A DNA stretch of 64,000 nt from an uncultured Anaerolineae bacterium (GCA_934216615.1 CAKQCB010000002.1:124001-188000); one strand, 5' to 3'. Counted from the stretch's first letter, positions 44,750-54,284 are shown. The notes: generated from the sequence alone by a model not told the origin. Made by a program: numbers and translations.

Positions 44750-46038
44750 TGCAACATAAAAACAAGTTTCGTCGTGTTTCCTACCCTGTACGCCTCAGCA
44801 TTATTCTTTTATTAGGTCTGTTTGGGTTGCCCCTCGCCCCTGCTCAAGCTCAAAACACAGAGCTGATCGTGTTTGCGGCGGCTTCCCTCACCGATGCGTT
44901 TGAAGACATCGCCACTCAATTTGAAGCTGAACATGCAGGGGTGAATGTCCTGTTTAATTTTGCGGGTTCATCCGACCTTGCGGCACAGATCAACGAAGGC
45001 GCAGCGGCAGACGTCTTTGCCAGCGCGAATAATCGTCAAATGCAAGTCGCTGTCGAAGGCGGACGTATCGACGGTGCAACGCCTGTCTTCGCGCGCAATC
45101 GCTTGGTGCTCATCACCCCTGTTGACAATCCGGCAGGCATCACCGGGTTGAATGACCTGCTCACACCCGGCGTTACGATTGTGTTAGCCACCGAAGGTGT
45201 CCCCGTCCGTGACTATACCGAGACGCTCCTCAGCCGTTTAGGGGAAGATTACACCGCCGCGCTCATGGCTAATGTGATTTCTGAAGAACCGAACGTGCGT
45301 CAAGTTTCGGCTAAAATCGCGCTAGGTGAAGCCGATGCAGGGTTTGTTTATGCGTCGGACGTCACACCCGACATCGCGGATGATGTCCTCACGTTCCCCA
45401 TTCCCGACAATTTAAACACCTTAGCCACCTACCCTATTGCAACCCTCAATGACAGCGCACAGCCCGAATTGGCACAAGCCTTTGTGGATTATGTGATGTC
45501 GGACGCAGGGCAAGATGCGCTAGTCGCGTGGAATTTCATCTCGGTTCGGATTACGCCACCCGCTGACACGATCACCCTACCCGAAGATGTGAACAGTGTC
45601 CTCGTCACGGGGCAAGTTTTGAACCCCATCACCCTAACCGCAGATGATTTACGCGCTAACTTCAACGCGCAAACGCTTGAGGTCCGGTATGTAAGTGGTG
45701 AAAACACTGTCGAAACCAGCTTTACAGGGGTACTTCTGCTGGACATCCTCAACACAGCACAACCGAACTTCAATGCCAACGTGCGTAATGATGTGGTGAG
45801 TACGTATATCGTCGTCACAGGAAGCGATGGCTATCAAGCGGTGATTAGCTACGGCGAAATTGGGACGGATTACGCCAATCAGCCAATCTTGTTAGCCTAT
45901 GAGCAAGACGGCGCGCCGATTGAGAATGCGGGGGGAAATCTGCGTTTAGTGGTCGCCACCGATGTGCGCGGAAGCCGTTATGTGAGCGGTGTTGTCAACA
46001 TCAGCCTGTACGATGCCCCCCCAGTGAGTGCAGAATAA
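44749..46038 (+). CDS. modA: Molybdate-binding protein ModA with C-terminal molybdopterin-oxidoreductase-like domain
   Basis: With the ATG at 44749 the protein is 429 aa: a signal peptide (LSIILLLGLFGLPLAPAQAQ), a ModA domain (about 37-265, with LIVFAAASLTDAFEDIATQF, NFAGSSDLAAQI, ADVFASANNRQM and ALGEADAGFVYASDV) and an extra C-terminal domain (about 275-425). The extra domain, LVTGQVLNPITLTADDLRA, TSFTGVLLLDIL, VTGSDGYQAVISYGEI and GGNLRLVVATDV, resembles the sulfite-oxidase-type molybdopterin-binding fold but lacks an evident cofactor Cys. ModA binds molybdate or tungstate outside the cell. No lipobox is present. Confidence 0.88.
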   Translation: MQHKNKFRRVSYPVRLSIILLLGLFGLPLAPAQAQNTELIVFAAASLTDAFEDIATQFEAEHAGVNVLFNFAGSSDLAAQINEGAAADVFASANNRQMQVAVEGGRIDGATPVFARNRLVLITPVDNPAGITGLNDLLTPGVTIVLATEGVPVRDYTETLLSRLGEDYTAALMANVISEEPNVRQVSAKIALGEADAGFVYASDVTPDIADDVLTFPIPDNLNTLATYPIATLNDSAQPELAQAFVDYVMSDAGQDALVAWNFISVRITPPADTITLPEDVNSVLVTGQVLNPITLTADDLRANFNAQTLEVRYVSGENTVETSFTGVLLLDILNTAQPNFNANVRNDVVSTYIVVTGSDGYQAVISYGEIGTDYANQPILLAYEQDGAPIENAGGNLRLVVATDVRGSRYVSGVVNISLYDAPPVSAE

Positions 46039-46049
46039 ATCAGCTTTCA

Positions 46050-46083
46050 CAAACGCCCGTCTCATCTCATGGATGGGCGTTTG
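46050..46083 (+). terminator. Hairpin between modA and modB
   Basis: Perfect 9-bp stem CAAACGCCC / GGGCGTTTG with a 16-nt loop, then CACCCTTTTAATC. This could be a leaky terminator or an mRNA stabiliser giving ModA excess over ModB. Confidence 0.6.
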
Positions 46084-46124
46084 CACCCTTTTAATCATTT
46101 CAGGAACTGATCATCAGCACATTT

Positions 46125-46955
46125 ATGGTTAACCGTTTGCGCTTTTCATGGAGCGCCCTCCCCGTCCTCGCATTGGCTGTCATCACCCTTTTATTTTTCA
46201 TCTTCCCCATCCTCGCGCTGATCATCCGTGCGATTGAGGCGGAAGCATGGACAAAATTTAACAGCGAGGCGATTGCCGATGCGCTCGCGCTCAGCACCAT
46301 CACCACGTTGATTTGTATCCTCATCACATTGGTGTTTGGCACCGCCTTGGCGTATGCCTTAGTCAAATATCAATTCCCCCTGAAGCGCATCATCAGCGTG
46401 TTCATTGAACTGCCCATCGTGCTACCGCCTGCCGTTGCAGGGCTTGGATTATTGATCTTGTACGGGCGTAATGGGTTTTTAGGTCAAGCATTGGGGTCGA
46501 TGGGCATCACCATCACATCTACAACCACGGCGGTGATTTTGGCGCAAGTGTTTGTCGCTGCCCCTTTTTATGTGCGCGCTGCCCAGATCGGCTTTCGCAG
46601 TATCCCGAAATCGATTGAAGAAGCGGCCTTTGTCGATGGAGCAAGTCGGCTGACATCCTTCTGGTACATCACGCTTCCCTTAGCCGCCCCCACATTGGCC
46701 GCCGGATTGGTGCTGACATGGGCGCGGGCGGTGGGCGAATTTGGAGCAACGGCGCTCTTTGCGGGCAGTCTACAGGGACACACGCAGACCATGCCCCTGC
46801 TGATCTATAATATCTTCGGGCGCGATATCGACGCGGCCATCTGGACAGGGATTCTGTTGATTATCTTCGCCTTCTTCGCGCTGTTGTGCTCACAGTGGCT
46901 GGCGCGCCTCGCCGCCCGTGATCGCGATTTTGAGACGGTCGCAGAGTTGGAATAA
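46125..46955 (+). CDS. modB: Molybdate ABC transporter permease ModB
   Basis: This 276-aa permease has six transmembrane helices; IELPIVLPPAVAGLGLLILYGRN-like loop (residues near 105) and the EAA loop IPKSIEEAAFVDGASRLTSF are diagnostic for ModB/CysT-type permeases. The helix ALVLTWARAVGEFGATALFA-type sequence (AGLVLTWARAVGEFGATAL) is the ModB family hallmark. It follows modA with only a hairpin between. No modC ATPase follows, so the ATPase must be encoded elsewhere. Confidence 0.93.
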   Translation: MVNRLRFSWSALPVLALAVITLLFFIFPILALIIRAIEAEAWTKFNSEAIADALALSTITTLICILITLVFGTALAYALVKYQFPLKRIISVFIELPIVLPPAVAGLGLLILYGRNGFLGQALGSMGITITSTTTAVILAQVFVAAPFYVRAAQIGFRSIPKSIEEAAFVDGASRLTSFWYITLPLAAPTLAAGLVLTWARAVGEFGATALFAGSLQGHTQTMPLLIYNIFGRDIDAAIWTGILLIIFAFFALLCSQWLARLAARDRDFETVAELE

Positions 46956-47026
46956 GCGAATATCAAACCGCAAACCAAAATTTGCGTTATAGTTCTATGT
47001 CTTATTCATCATTGAGCGGAAACACC

Positions 47027-47575
47027 ATGAGTCCAACACCTGTTCCCAAAGAATTCACGGCGATTGTCATCCTTGCACCGCATGAGGTCCAAGTTGCACT
47101 TGCGCCGTATCGCCTCAAATACGGCTTTGAAGGCGCGGTTCGGGTTCCGGCGCACATCTCATTGATCTTACCGTTCGTTCAGCTAGATGAACTGCCTCAA
47201 GCTGAAAAGAAACTCAGAAAAATTTGTAAGACAGTTGCGCCTTTTGACATCACGCTGAAAAGTTATCAAAACTTCCCATACGCTATTTTCTTAGTACCTC
47301 AACATCCTCAGCCGATCATCCATCTGTTTGAGAAGATTTACGCCGCATTTCCAGATTATCCGCCGTATGCAGGCGCGTATGGCAATCAACTCGCTCCACA
47401 CATGACGATTGCCGAGTTTAAAACCGTCGAAGAACGCGAAGCAGTGCAAGCGCAACTGCCCCCGTGGAAACCGATGACCTTCCGCACCGACCGTATTCAT
47501 ATCCTGCATGGGTCGGCAGAAACAGTTTCCCCAACAATTCCCTACGCCATAATTCACTTAGGCGCGGTACAATAA
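47027..47575 (+). CDS. 2H phosphoesterase (2'-5' RNA ligase-like)
   Basis: The start at 47027 (MSPTPVPKEFTAIVILAPHE, 182 aa) is the best of three in-frame options (also 46997 and a TTG at 46982). The two histidine motifs of the 2H family are present as HISLILPF and HMTIAEF, giving the two-histidine active site that hydrolyses or ligates 2'-5' phosphodiesters or acts on cyclic phosphates. It lies alone between modB and the CDP-alcohol transferase gene. Confidence 0.85.
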   Translation: MSPTPVPKEFTAIVILAPHEVQVALAPYRLKYGFEGAVRVPAHISLILPFVQLDELPQAEKKLRKICKTVAPFDITLKSYQNFPYAIFLVPQHPQPIIHLFEKIYAAFPDYPPYAGAYGNQLAPHMTIAEFKTVEEREAVQAQLPPWKPMTFRTDRIHILHGSAETVSPTIPYAIIHLGAVQ

Positions 47576-47611
47576 ACGACTGTATCGGTTTTAGCGACGC
47601 TGTGAGTTTTC

Positions 47612-48217
47612 ATGACCACTCCATCCCCCACAACTTTTTCTGACCGTATGCGGGCACTTTTTGCGGGCATCACTCGCCAAGCCGGAATGGCAGTGCATCA
47701 ACGCGGTGTTCACCCTGACACGATCACCATCATCGGGACGGTGATTGTCGGCTTAGGGTCGGTCTGTTTGGCTTTAGGTCAGTTTCAATGGGGGGGCATT
47801 TTATTTCTGCTAAGTTTGCCATTGGACGCGCTGGATGGTGCTGTCGCCCGTGCGATGGGACGCACTGACCGACGCGGTGCTGTCTTAGACTCCACCTTAG
47901 ACCGTTATGCTGACGGTTTTATTTTTGGCGGTTTGGCGTATTATTTTGCGAGTGTGGGTGAACCAAATCATGTCCTGCTCACAATCATCGCATTGATCGG
48001 TACATTTGTGGTGAGTTATGTTCGCGCCCGCGCAGGCGAAGCTGATCTTTCTGTGAAGATCGGCTTGTTCTCACGGCTCGAACGGGTGATCGTCCTGCTG
48101 GTGATGTTCTTGATTCCGTCCCTGCTCATCGTTGGGTTATGGATTCTCGCACTTGGCACAAATATCACCGGAATACAGCGGCTTTGGTATGTCTATAAAC
48201 ATCTGGATCGAGGATAA
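47612..48217 (+). CDS. CDP-alcohol phosphatidyltransferase
   Basis: This 201-aa membrane enzyme carries the complete family signature: DALDGAVARAMGRTDRRGAV, then LDSTLDRYAD, i.e. D-G-x2-A-R-x8-G-x3-D-x3-D. Hydrophobic helices precede and follow it. It uses a CDP-linked lipid and an alcohol to make a phospholipid such as phosphatidylglycerol-P or phosphatidylinositol-P; which is not readable. It stands 2 bp before lgt, a pair in membrane-lipid and lipoprotein synthesis. Confidence 0.9.
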   Translation: MTTPSPTTFSDRMRALFAGITRQAGMAVHQRGVHPDTITIIGTVIVGLGSVCLALGQFQWGGILFLLSLPLDALDGAVARAMGRTDRRGAVLDSTLDRYADGFIFGGLAYYFASVGEPNHVLLTIIALIGTFVVSYVRARAGEADLSVKIGLFSRLERVIVLLVMFLIPSLLIVGLWILALGTNITGIQRLWYVYKHLDRG

Positions 48218-48219
48218 AT

Positions 48220-49104
48220 ATGGAGTTTCAATCCGAATACATCGTTTTATTTGATCGTCTACAAATTCGTTATTATGGCATTATCATCGTTGCGGCGATG
48301 CTACTTGCGGCCACCGTCGCGGCACGTCTAGCCAAACGCGATGGCAAAGACCCTGAACATATTTGGGGTGCCCTCACATGGGCGATCATTCCGGCAATTG
48401 TTTTAGCCCGTTTGTGGTTTGTCCTTTTCCCGCCTGTTTCGGCTGTCGAACAAGGCATGACAACACAGTGGTTCTTAGAAAACTTCTTTAATACTGAAAA
48501 TGGCGCAATCGCGATTTGGAGCGGTGGTTTAAGCATCTTTGGTGCGGTCATTGGAGGTTTCGGCGGTGCGTACATCTATATGCGCCGTAATAAGCTACCC
48601 GTGTGGGAATGGACGGATATCGCCGCTGTCGCCTTGCCTTTAGGCCAAGCGATTGGACGTTGGGCGAATTTTGTCAATCAAGAGCTGTACGGGTCACCGA
48701 CAACCCTGCCATGGGGTCTCACCATTGATTCCGCGCATCGTGTATCCCCTTACACCAGCTTGATCGACTACCCTGTTGCGACAACAGGCTTCCACCCCTT
48801 GTTCTTGTACGAATCACTGTGGAGCTTCCTCGCTTTCGGTCTTTTAACCTACTTATTCTTAAACCGTCGCTATGATTTCCGCGCGGGCGATTTCACCCTC
48901 ATCTATGTGATGCAGTACGCGGTCATCCGCTTTGTGCTGGAATTCTTGCGCGTTGAAGTCACGCTCGTCAGCGGGATCAATGTGTCACAGGTGGTGTGTG
49001 CCGTCGCGTTTGTAGTCGCGTTGGTCTTGTTCCTCAAACGTCGCAGTAACCCCACGTTAGGCGAACAACGTAAAAGTCAAAAAGTTGTGAGCAAAGCCGC
49101 GTAA
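48220..49104 (+). CDS. lgt: Prolipoprotein diacylglyceryl transferase
   Basis: This 294-aa membrane enzyme has the Lgt signature LPLGQAIGRWANFVNQELYG, in which Arg and Asn residues are essential, plus HPLFLYESLWSF near the C-terminus and about seven helices. It transfers diacylglycerol from phosphatidylglycerol to the lipobox cysteine of lipoproteins. It directly follows the CDP-alcohol transferase. Note that the exported proteins in this window mostly lack a lipobox, so its clients lie elsewhere. Confidence 0.95.
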   Translation: MEFQSEYIVLFDRLQIRYYGIIIVAAMLLAATVAARLAKRDGKDPEHIWGALTWAIIPAIVLARLWFVLFPPVSAVEQGMTTQWFLENFFNTENGAIAIWSGGLSIFGAVIGGFGGAYIYMRRNKLPVWEWTDIAAVALPLGQAIGRWANFVNQELYGSPTTLPWGLTIDSAHRVSPYTSLIDYPVATTGFHPLFLYESLWSFLAFGLLTYLFLNRRYDFRAGDFTLIYVMQYAVIRFVLEFLRVEVTLVSGINVSQVVCAVAFVVALVLFLKRRSNPTLGEQRKSQKVVSKAA

Positions 49105-49131
49105 AGCAACTTTCTACAAAGTCACAATCTC

Positions 49132-49165
49132 AAAACGATGATCTGCTCTAAGAGATCATCGTTTT
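49132..49165 (+). terminator. Terminator after lgt
   Basis: Perfect 12-bp stem AAAACGATGATC / GATCATCGTTTT with a 10-nt loop and trailing T residues. Confidence 0.85.
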
Positions 49166-49306
49166 TAATTTCACAAGTTTACGTCTTTCGAAGCAAATCA
49201 TTTTTTTAATAATATAAATTCATTTCATTTCACTACATAATTAATGATAAATATACGTATAGTTATTTTATACTTTATTAATTGTTAGTTATTTAAGGTG
49301 ATAATA

Positions 49307-51001
49307 GTGCGCAAAATAAATATGATTTATCTATTTTTTATTGTTTTTATCCCGTTTGGGAGCCTCCAAGCACAAGCTTCTCAATGTAACGTTTCGGAAG
49401 ATGTAAACATGTTATTAACCCAAGCGCAGATTGCATTTCAAGCAGGAAATAATGCGACCGCGCAAGCACTGATTAGTGGTATCCAAGCGTTAATTCAACC
49501 TTGCTTGGGAAATGAACCTACCCTGATCCAAGCATCGACGATTTTAGCAGAAATAAGTACCTCGACAGATAATCGCACTACCAACGCTTTACTGAATAGT
49601 GTTATTGCTTTACTCAATCCTGAAGGATCAAACACTCAGGGAACTGGTGACCAGATTGCATTCATATCCGACCGTAATGGAAACAGCGAGCTTTATGTTA
49701 TGGATGCTGACGGGGGAAATGTACGGCAAGTTACACATAATGATTCTTTGTCCATAGAAACTGACCCAAGTTGGTCACCCGATGGAACCCAATTACTTTA
49801 TTCTGGAATCATAAGTAGCCATATGAGTTGGGAAATTTATACAGTGAATCATGATGGTTCCAATTTACAACCCATAACAAATGACGAGATATATGATTTC
49901 GCCCCTGTATGGTCGCCTTTAGGGCATGAATTCGCTTTCATCTCATCCAGAGATCAAACCAGCCCTGATAACAGTGATATATACATTATGAACATTGATG
50001 GCAGTAATGTACGGCGGATGACAACGCACTCCACAAGAGATATGTCCCCAGTCTGGTCACCCGATGGAACAAGTCTGCTTCTTGTAAGTGAACGTGATGG
50101 AAATTTTGAAATTTATAGCATCAACTTAACCGGTACCGATTTCCGACGACTCACAACAAACACAGCCAGCGACCACTCACCTGAATGGTCTCCTAATGGC
50201 GAGCAAATTGTTTTCGAGTCGAACCGCGATGGCAATTATGAAATTTATGTCATGGATGCGGATGGAAGTCATCAAACGCGTTTAACCACTACTACCACCG
50301 ATAATAGAAATCCAACATGGTCTTCTGATGGCTCAATCATTACATTCGAGAGAGTCATTGACGGACAAACAGACATCTTTAATATGAACAGCGATGGCAG
50401 TAATGCAGTTAATTTAACAAACAATGACGCTAATGATTCTCAACCTTCACGAAGTCATATTTCACTCAGAAGTAGTGTTAGTCCTGTACTGCCGACTGTT
50501 GTTCCCACAGCCATGCCTACTACTACGCCTATCCCTCTCACCTGCACAAACCCGAATGATACCGTTACCATCACACTCACGATTGATTTACTTCATGTAA
50601 TTGACCCTGAAGAAGCAGATACAACCTCTATTTTTGGAGGGGACGAAATTGAATTCTATTATGGGCTTGCAATAGCGGATGGAAATTCATTCGATTACGG
50701 AAGAAATAACGGCTTCATTGATAGTTATGAAGCTAATTTATACCAAGGAGATCGTATTAGAAACTTCCGAGACCTTGAGCGTGAAGTCTCTTGCTCTGAC
50801 GAAGCGTATGCTGTGCTTTATCTCACTGAGGATGACGGCATGATGGGAGGTATTATAGATTTAGGGGTACAGCAAATTGAAATTCCTCTAGACCCTACAC
50901 TCATCTCTCTCTATCCAATGGAAGATACTTTTAATATTGAGGGTAGAACGCACGACGGAAGTTATAATTACGCGATCACGATCATTGTAGATGTCAATTA
51001 A
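49307..51001 (+). CDS. Exported PD40/TolB-like propeller protein
   Basis: The GTG at 49307 has AAGGTGA 6 nt upstream; an ATG at 49322 is the alternative. Signal peptide IYLFFIVFIPFGSLQ. A helical stretch (residues 25-105) leads to about six PD40 blades with the motif WSPDGT or WSPNGE preceded by DIYIMNIDGSNVRRMT-type strands. A Pro/Thr linker (PTVVPTAMPTTTPIP) and a C-terminal roughly 140-residue domain of unknown type follow. The coding sequence is clearly more A+T-rich than its neighbours, which may mark later acquisition. Likely a surface ligand-binding protein. Confidence 0.82.
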   Translation: MRKINMIYLFFIVFIPFGSLQAQASQCNVSEDVNMLLTQAQIAFQAGNNATAQALISGIQALIQPCLGNEPTLIQASTILAEISTSTDNRTTNALLNSVIALLNPEGSNTQGTGDQIAFISDRNGNSELYVMDADGGNVRQVTHNDSLSIETDPSWSPDGTQLLYSGIISSHMSWEIYTVNHDGSNLQPITNDEIYDFAPVWSPLGHEFAFISSRDQTSPDNSDIYIMNIDGSNVRRMTTHSTRDMSPVWSPDGTSLLLVSERDGNFEIYSINLTGTDFRRLTTNTASDHSPEWSPNGEQIVFESNRDGNYEIYVMDADGSHQTRLTTTTTDNRNPTWSSDGSIITFERVIDGQTDIFNMNSDGSNAVNLTNNDANDSQPSRSHISLRSSVSPVLPTVVPTAMPTTTPIPLTCTNPNDTVTITLTIDLLHVIDPEEADTTSIFGGDEIEFYYGLAIADGNSFDYGRNNGFIDSYEANLYQGDRIRNFRDLEREVSCSDEAYAVLYLTEDDGMMGGIIDLGVQQIEIPLDPTLISLYPMEDTFNIEGRTHDGSYNYAITIIVDVN

Positions 51002-51031
51002 ATCGTAGCATTCAATTAGCAGAAGATATAA

Positions 51032-51064
51032 AAAAAGCCGATTGGGAAATCCAATCGGCTTTTT
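51032..51064. terminator. Bidirectional terminator at the end of the ribosomal superoperon
   Basis: Perfect 14-bp stem AAAAAGCCGATTGG / CCAATCGGCTTTTT with a 5-nt loop, between the PD40 gene (+) and rpsI (-). Confidence 0.92.
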
Positions 51065-51093
51065 GGGTACTGATTTGGGAAGGCCTGCAGACC

Positions 51094-51489
51094 TTAGCGT
51101 TTGGTGTAGGTTGGAGCCTTACGCGCACGCTTGAGACCGGGTTTCTTCCGTTCCTTGATGCGGGAATCACGCGTGACCAAGTTATTTTCACGCAGGGTGC
51201 CCTTCACTTCAGGATCAATCTTCAGCAAGGCACGCGCAACGCCTAATTGAATGGCATCACGTTGGCCAGAAACACCACCACCAGAAACGTGGACTGAAAT
51301 ATCATACGCACGTTCTTGACCGAGGACGGTCAAGGGTTGCAAGATGATTTCAACATCCCCTTGGCGGCTGATATATTCTGTAGCTTCCTTGTCGTTGATG
51401 GTGAAACGACCGGTGCCACCCGGAAATAAACGGACGCGAGCTGAAGATGACTTTCTGCGGCCGATACCTTCATAATACTGTGCAGACAT
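51094..51489 (-). CDS. rpsI: 30S ribosomal protein S9
   Basis: The 131-aa product starts MSAQYYEGIGRRKSSSARVR and ends with the basic tail LKRARKAPTYTKR that reaches the P-site tRNA. VSGGGVSGQRDAIQLGVARA is the family signature. It is the last gene of the superoperon, 18 nt after rplM, and is followed by the bidirectional terminator. Confidence 0.97.
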   Translation of the reverse strand: MSAQYYEGIGRRKSSSARVRLFPGGTGRFTINDKEATEYISRQGDVEIILQPLTVLGQERAYDISVHVSGGGVSGQRDAIQLGVARALLKIDPEVKGTLRENNLVTRDSRIKERKKPGLKRARKAPTYTKR

Positions 51490-51507
51490 GAATCTCTCCC
51501 CTTAGAC

Positions 51508-51942
51508 CTAGAGTTCCAGCTTTTCGGGCTGTTGGGCTTCGTGAGGATGTTCACTGCCCGCATAAACTTTCAGTTTCTTAAACTGAGCGCGACCGAGTGC
51601 ATTCTTGGGCAACATCCCCTTCACCGCAATTTCGATGGGGCGTTGGGGAAAGCGTTCCAATTGGTCACGCAGATTGATTTCTGTAAGACCACCTTGATAT
51701 TTCGAGTGGCGGTAATAAATCTTGTCATCCATGCGCTTGCCTGTGACGGCAATTTTTTCTGCGTTGATGACAATGACATAATCGCCCACATCAAGATTGG
51801 GGGTCCACATGGTTTTGTTCTTGCCGCGCAGGATCAACGCGATCTTCGAGGCGAGACGCCCGAGATTCTGACCCTCCGCGTCCACAATCCACCACTTACG
51901 TTCGATGTCTTGCGGCTTTGGCGTATAGGTTTTAACGATCAT
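51508..51942 (-). CDS. rplM: 50S ribosomal protein L13
   Basis: This 144-aa protein has [20 protein letters not shown] at the start, the [18 protein letters not shown] core and the [20 protein letters not shown] motif typical of L13. Its start overlaps the truA stop by 4 bp. It is paired with rpsI as in most bacteria. Confidence 0.97.
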   Translation of the reverse strand: MIVKTYTPKPQDIERKWWIVDAEGQNLGRLASKIALILRGKNKTMWTPNLDVGDYVIVINAEKIAVTGKRMDDKIYYRHSKYQGGLTEINLRDQLERFPQRPIEIAVKGMLPKNALGRAQFKKLKVYAGSEHPHEAQQPEKLEL

Positions 51943-52787
51943 TCCTTACCTCCAGCGGGCGTCTCTCCCGCCTGTTGTCCCGTAACTAATTCATTGAATG
52001 GGGCCAAGTTTTCGGGAAACCTGACCTGTGTAAGCACCAACCCATGAGGTGGTGCCATCGTGCCGTGTGTGACTAATTTTGCAGAACGAAACTTCTGCTC
52101 AAAGTCATCAACAGTGTAAAAGCCTCGCCCTATATCCATCATCATGCCGACGATGCGACGCACCATGTGATGCAAAAACGCACTGCCTTCGATGGAGTAT
52201 ACCCATAATTCACAATCATCTTCTTCCCGACTTTCCCATTTGGAACGGTAAATGGTACGGACGGTATTTTCACCCTGAGGCGGAAGGCCAAACGCAGCAC
52301 AGTCATGTGTCCCGATGAGTAGGGACGCGGCGTACTGCATGGCTTCTTTATCCAGTTTACCCCATACCCGCCATGTTCGATGACGCAACAAGGGTTGGCG
52401 AAAAAAAGTGTGTGCCATGGTGTACTTGTAAAGGCGCGACACGGCTGAGAAGCGCGGATGAAACCGCGTTGATTTATCGACCCGTGTCATTGCCTGAAAT
52501 GCGATTGCATCCGGCAACACTGCATTGAGAGCGCGCAAAAGCGCGGCATCTTCGAAATTCCAAGTCACATCAAATGTGACGATTTGGCCTGTGGCATGAA
52601 CCCCTGTATCCGTTCTGCCCGCCCCCAACACCGTGACGTTTTGCCCGGTGATTTTGAGAACAGCAGCTTCTACGTCGGATTGAATGCTAGGAAGACGTTT
52701 CGCTTGTCGCTGGAACCCAAAATAATTTGTCCCATCATACGCGAGCTTCCCACAGAACCGTTGGGTTTCCGCGAGGTCACCCATCAA
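51939..52787 (-). CDS. truA: tRNA pseudouridine synthase A
   Basis: This 282-aa enzyme modifies uridines 38-40 of tRNA. The catalytic Asp lies in [20 protein letters not shown], and [19 protein letters not shown] is the TruA C-terminal signature. Two consecutive Met codons (52787 and 52784) could both start it. It lies between rplQ and rplM, a common place for truA in Gram-positive-type clusters. Confidence 0.96.
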   Translation of the reverse strand: MMGDLAETQRFCGKLAYDGTNYFGFQRQAKRLPSIQSDVEAAVLKITGQNVTVLGAGRTDTGVHATGQIVTFDVTWNFEDAALLRALNAVLPDAIAFQAMTRVDKSTRFHPRFSAVSRLYKYTMAHTFFRQPLLRHRTWRVWGKLDKEAMQYAASLLIGTHDCAAFGLPPQGENTVRTIYRSKWESREEDDCELWVYSIEGSAFLHHMVRRIVGMMMDIGRGFYTVDDFEQKFRSAKLVTHGTMAPPHGLVLTQVRFPENLAPFNELVTGQQAGETPAGGKE

Positions 52788-52790
52788 GCG

Positions 52791-53189
52791 TTATGAACCG
52801 CTAGTTTCGCGATCCACCAATTCCAAAATGACCATCGGTGCATTGTCGCCTTTACGCGGGCCAAGTTTGTAAATACGAGTGTAACCACCCGCACGGTTTT
52901 GGTAGCGTGGAGCGATGGTATCAAATAACTTACCCACCAATTCACGGTCATTGTTCAAACGGCTTGCAGCAATACGACGAGCGTGAACCCCAGCTTCGGG
53001 ACGTTCATCGGCCAAGCCTTTTTTGGCGGTTGTGATTAATTTTTCAACATAATCACGCACAAAATCAGCTTTTGCTTCTGTAGTTTGAATACGTTCGTGT
53101 GTCAGCAAAGCGGTTGCTAGCGCTAAACGGAGCGCACGCCGCTGATCCATATCTCGTTTTAGATGTTTGCCATGTACGCGATGTCGCAT
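52791..53189 (-). CDS. rplQ: 50S ribosomal protein L17
   Basis: The 132-aa protein starts MRHRVHGKHLKRDMDQRRAL and has the LATALLTHERIQTTEAKADF signature, ending with YTRIYKLGPRKGDNAPMVIL. It follows rpoA, the conserved rpoA-rplQ order, and precedes truA. Confidence 0.97.
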   Translation of the reverse strand: MRHRVHGKHLKRDMDQRRALRLALATALLTHERIQTTEAKADFVRDYVEKLITTAKKGLADERPEAGVHARRIAASRLNNDRELVGKLFDTIAPRYQNRAGGYTRIYKLGPRKGDNAPMVILELVDRETSGS

Positions 53190-53228
53190 GGTTCATTCCT
53201 TGTCTAATTGCGGCGGCAGCGCGCCAGA

Positions 53229-54212
53229 CTATTCACCAAGACCAGTTGGGATTTCGATGTCTTCTTCGAGATACCCTTTATCTTTTAACTTATCGACCAA
53301 TTCTTCAAGTGATTTTTCACCGAAGTTGCGGATCGCCAACATCGCGTCCGGCCCACGGTCGAGCATGTCTAACACATCACCCACAGAGGTGATGCCCGTA
53401 CGCTTCAAGCTGTTGAATACACGAACGCTGAGGTCGAGTTCTTCAATCGGCTTGTCATACAACGGTGCGCGGTAGCTATCGTCGCTATCAGAATCGGGTT
53501 CTGCATAAGGCAGGTCACCCACAATGAAGCGATCCCCACCAATGACGGTGAGATGCTTCATCAAAATCTGAGCGGATTGGCTTAACGCATCTTCGGGGCG
53601 AATTGTCCCGTCAGTCCACAATTCGAGGATTAAACGATCACAATTTGTCCGATGAGCGACGCGCGCAGGTTCAACTTCAAAATTCACGCGACGAACGGGG
53701 CTGAAGATAGCATCCACTGGCAGTTCACCAATGGGTAAACGACCACGTTCTTCGGCGGGACTGTAGCCACGCCCTGCTTGAACTTCAAATTCCATTTCGA
53801 TATGCGCGTCTGGAGAATCCGCAGTGAACAGATACAAGTCGGTGTTGATGATTTCAACTTCCGGTGGGCAGATGATATCTGCTGCCGTGACTGTCCCTTC
53901 ACCACGATGTTCTAAGCGAAGCCGCGCTTGTTCGGCATCATCCAAGCGCAAGCAAAGTTGCTTGACTTGAAGGATGAGCTGAGTCATATCCTCACGCACA
54001 TTGGGAATGGCGGAAAATTCATGATGCACATCTGATACACGAATGCTCGTCACAGCGGCACCGGGTAATGAGGACAACAAGACACGACGCAGAGCCGTTC
54101 CTAAAGTCACCCCATAACCACTTTCCAACGGGTTGACGACAAAGCGCCCATAATTACGGGTAATCGCGTCGCTTTCAACCTTATGCGGGAGAACCATGTT
54201 ATTCGTAATCAA
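53229..54212 (-). CDS. rpoA: RNA polymerase alpha subunit
   Basis: This 327-aa protein has the alpha-NTD (about 1-230: GRFVVNPLESGYGVTLGTAL and RRVLLSSLPGAAVTSIRV), an acidic linker (EPDSDSDDSY) and the alpha-CTD (ELDLSVRVFNSLKRTGITSV and AIRNFGEKSLEELVDKLKDK) that contacts UP elements and activators. It follows rpsK directly; rpsD, often placed between them, is absent. Confidence 0.97.
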   Translation of the reverse strand: MITNNMVLPHKVESDAITRNYGRFVVNPLESGYGVTLGTALRRVLLSSLPGAAVTSIRVSDVHHEFSAIPNVREDMTQLILQVKQLCLRLDDAEQARLRLEHRGEGTVTAADIICPPEVEIINTDLYLFTADSPDAHIEMEFEVQAGRGYSPAEERGRLPIGELPVDAIFSPVRRVNFEVEPARVAHRTNCDRLILELWTDGTIRPEDALSQSAQILMKHLTVIGGDRFIVGDLPYAEPDSDSDDSYRAPLYDKPIEELDLSVRVFNSLKRTGITSVGDVLDMLDRGPDAMLAIRNFGEKSLEELVDKLKDKGYLEEDIEIPTGLGE

Positions 54213-54284
54213 AGTCGCGCCCTCCTAAAATACGTTCACATTTTGCACAACGAAGTGTCGTTTCAAAATACATCCGCTATTCGT

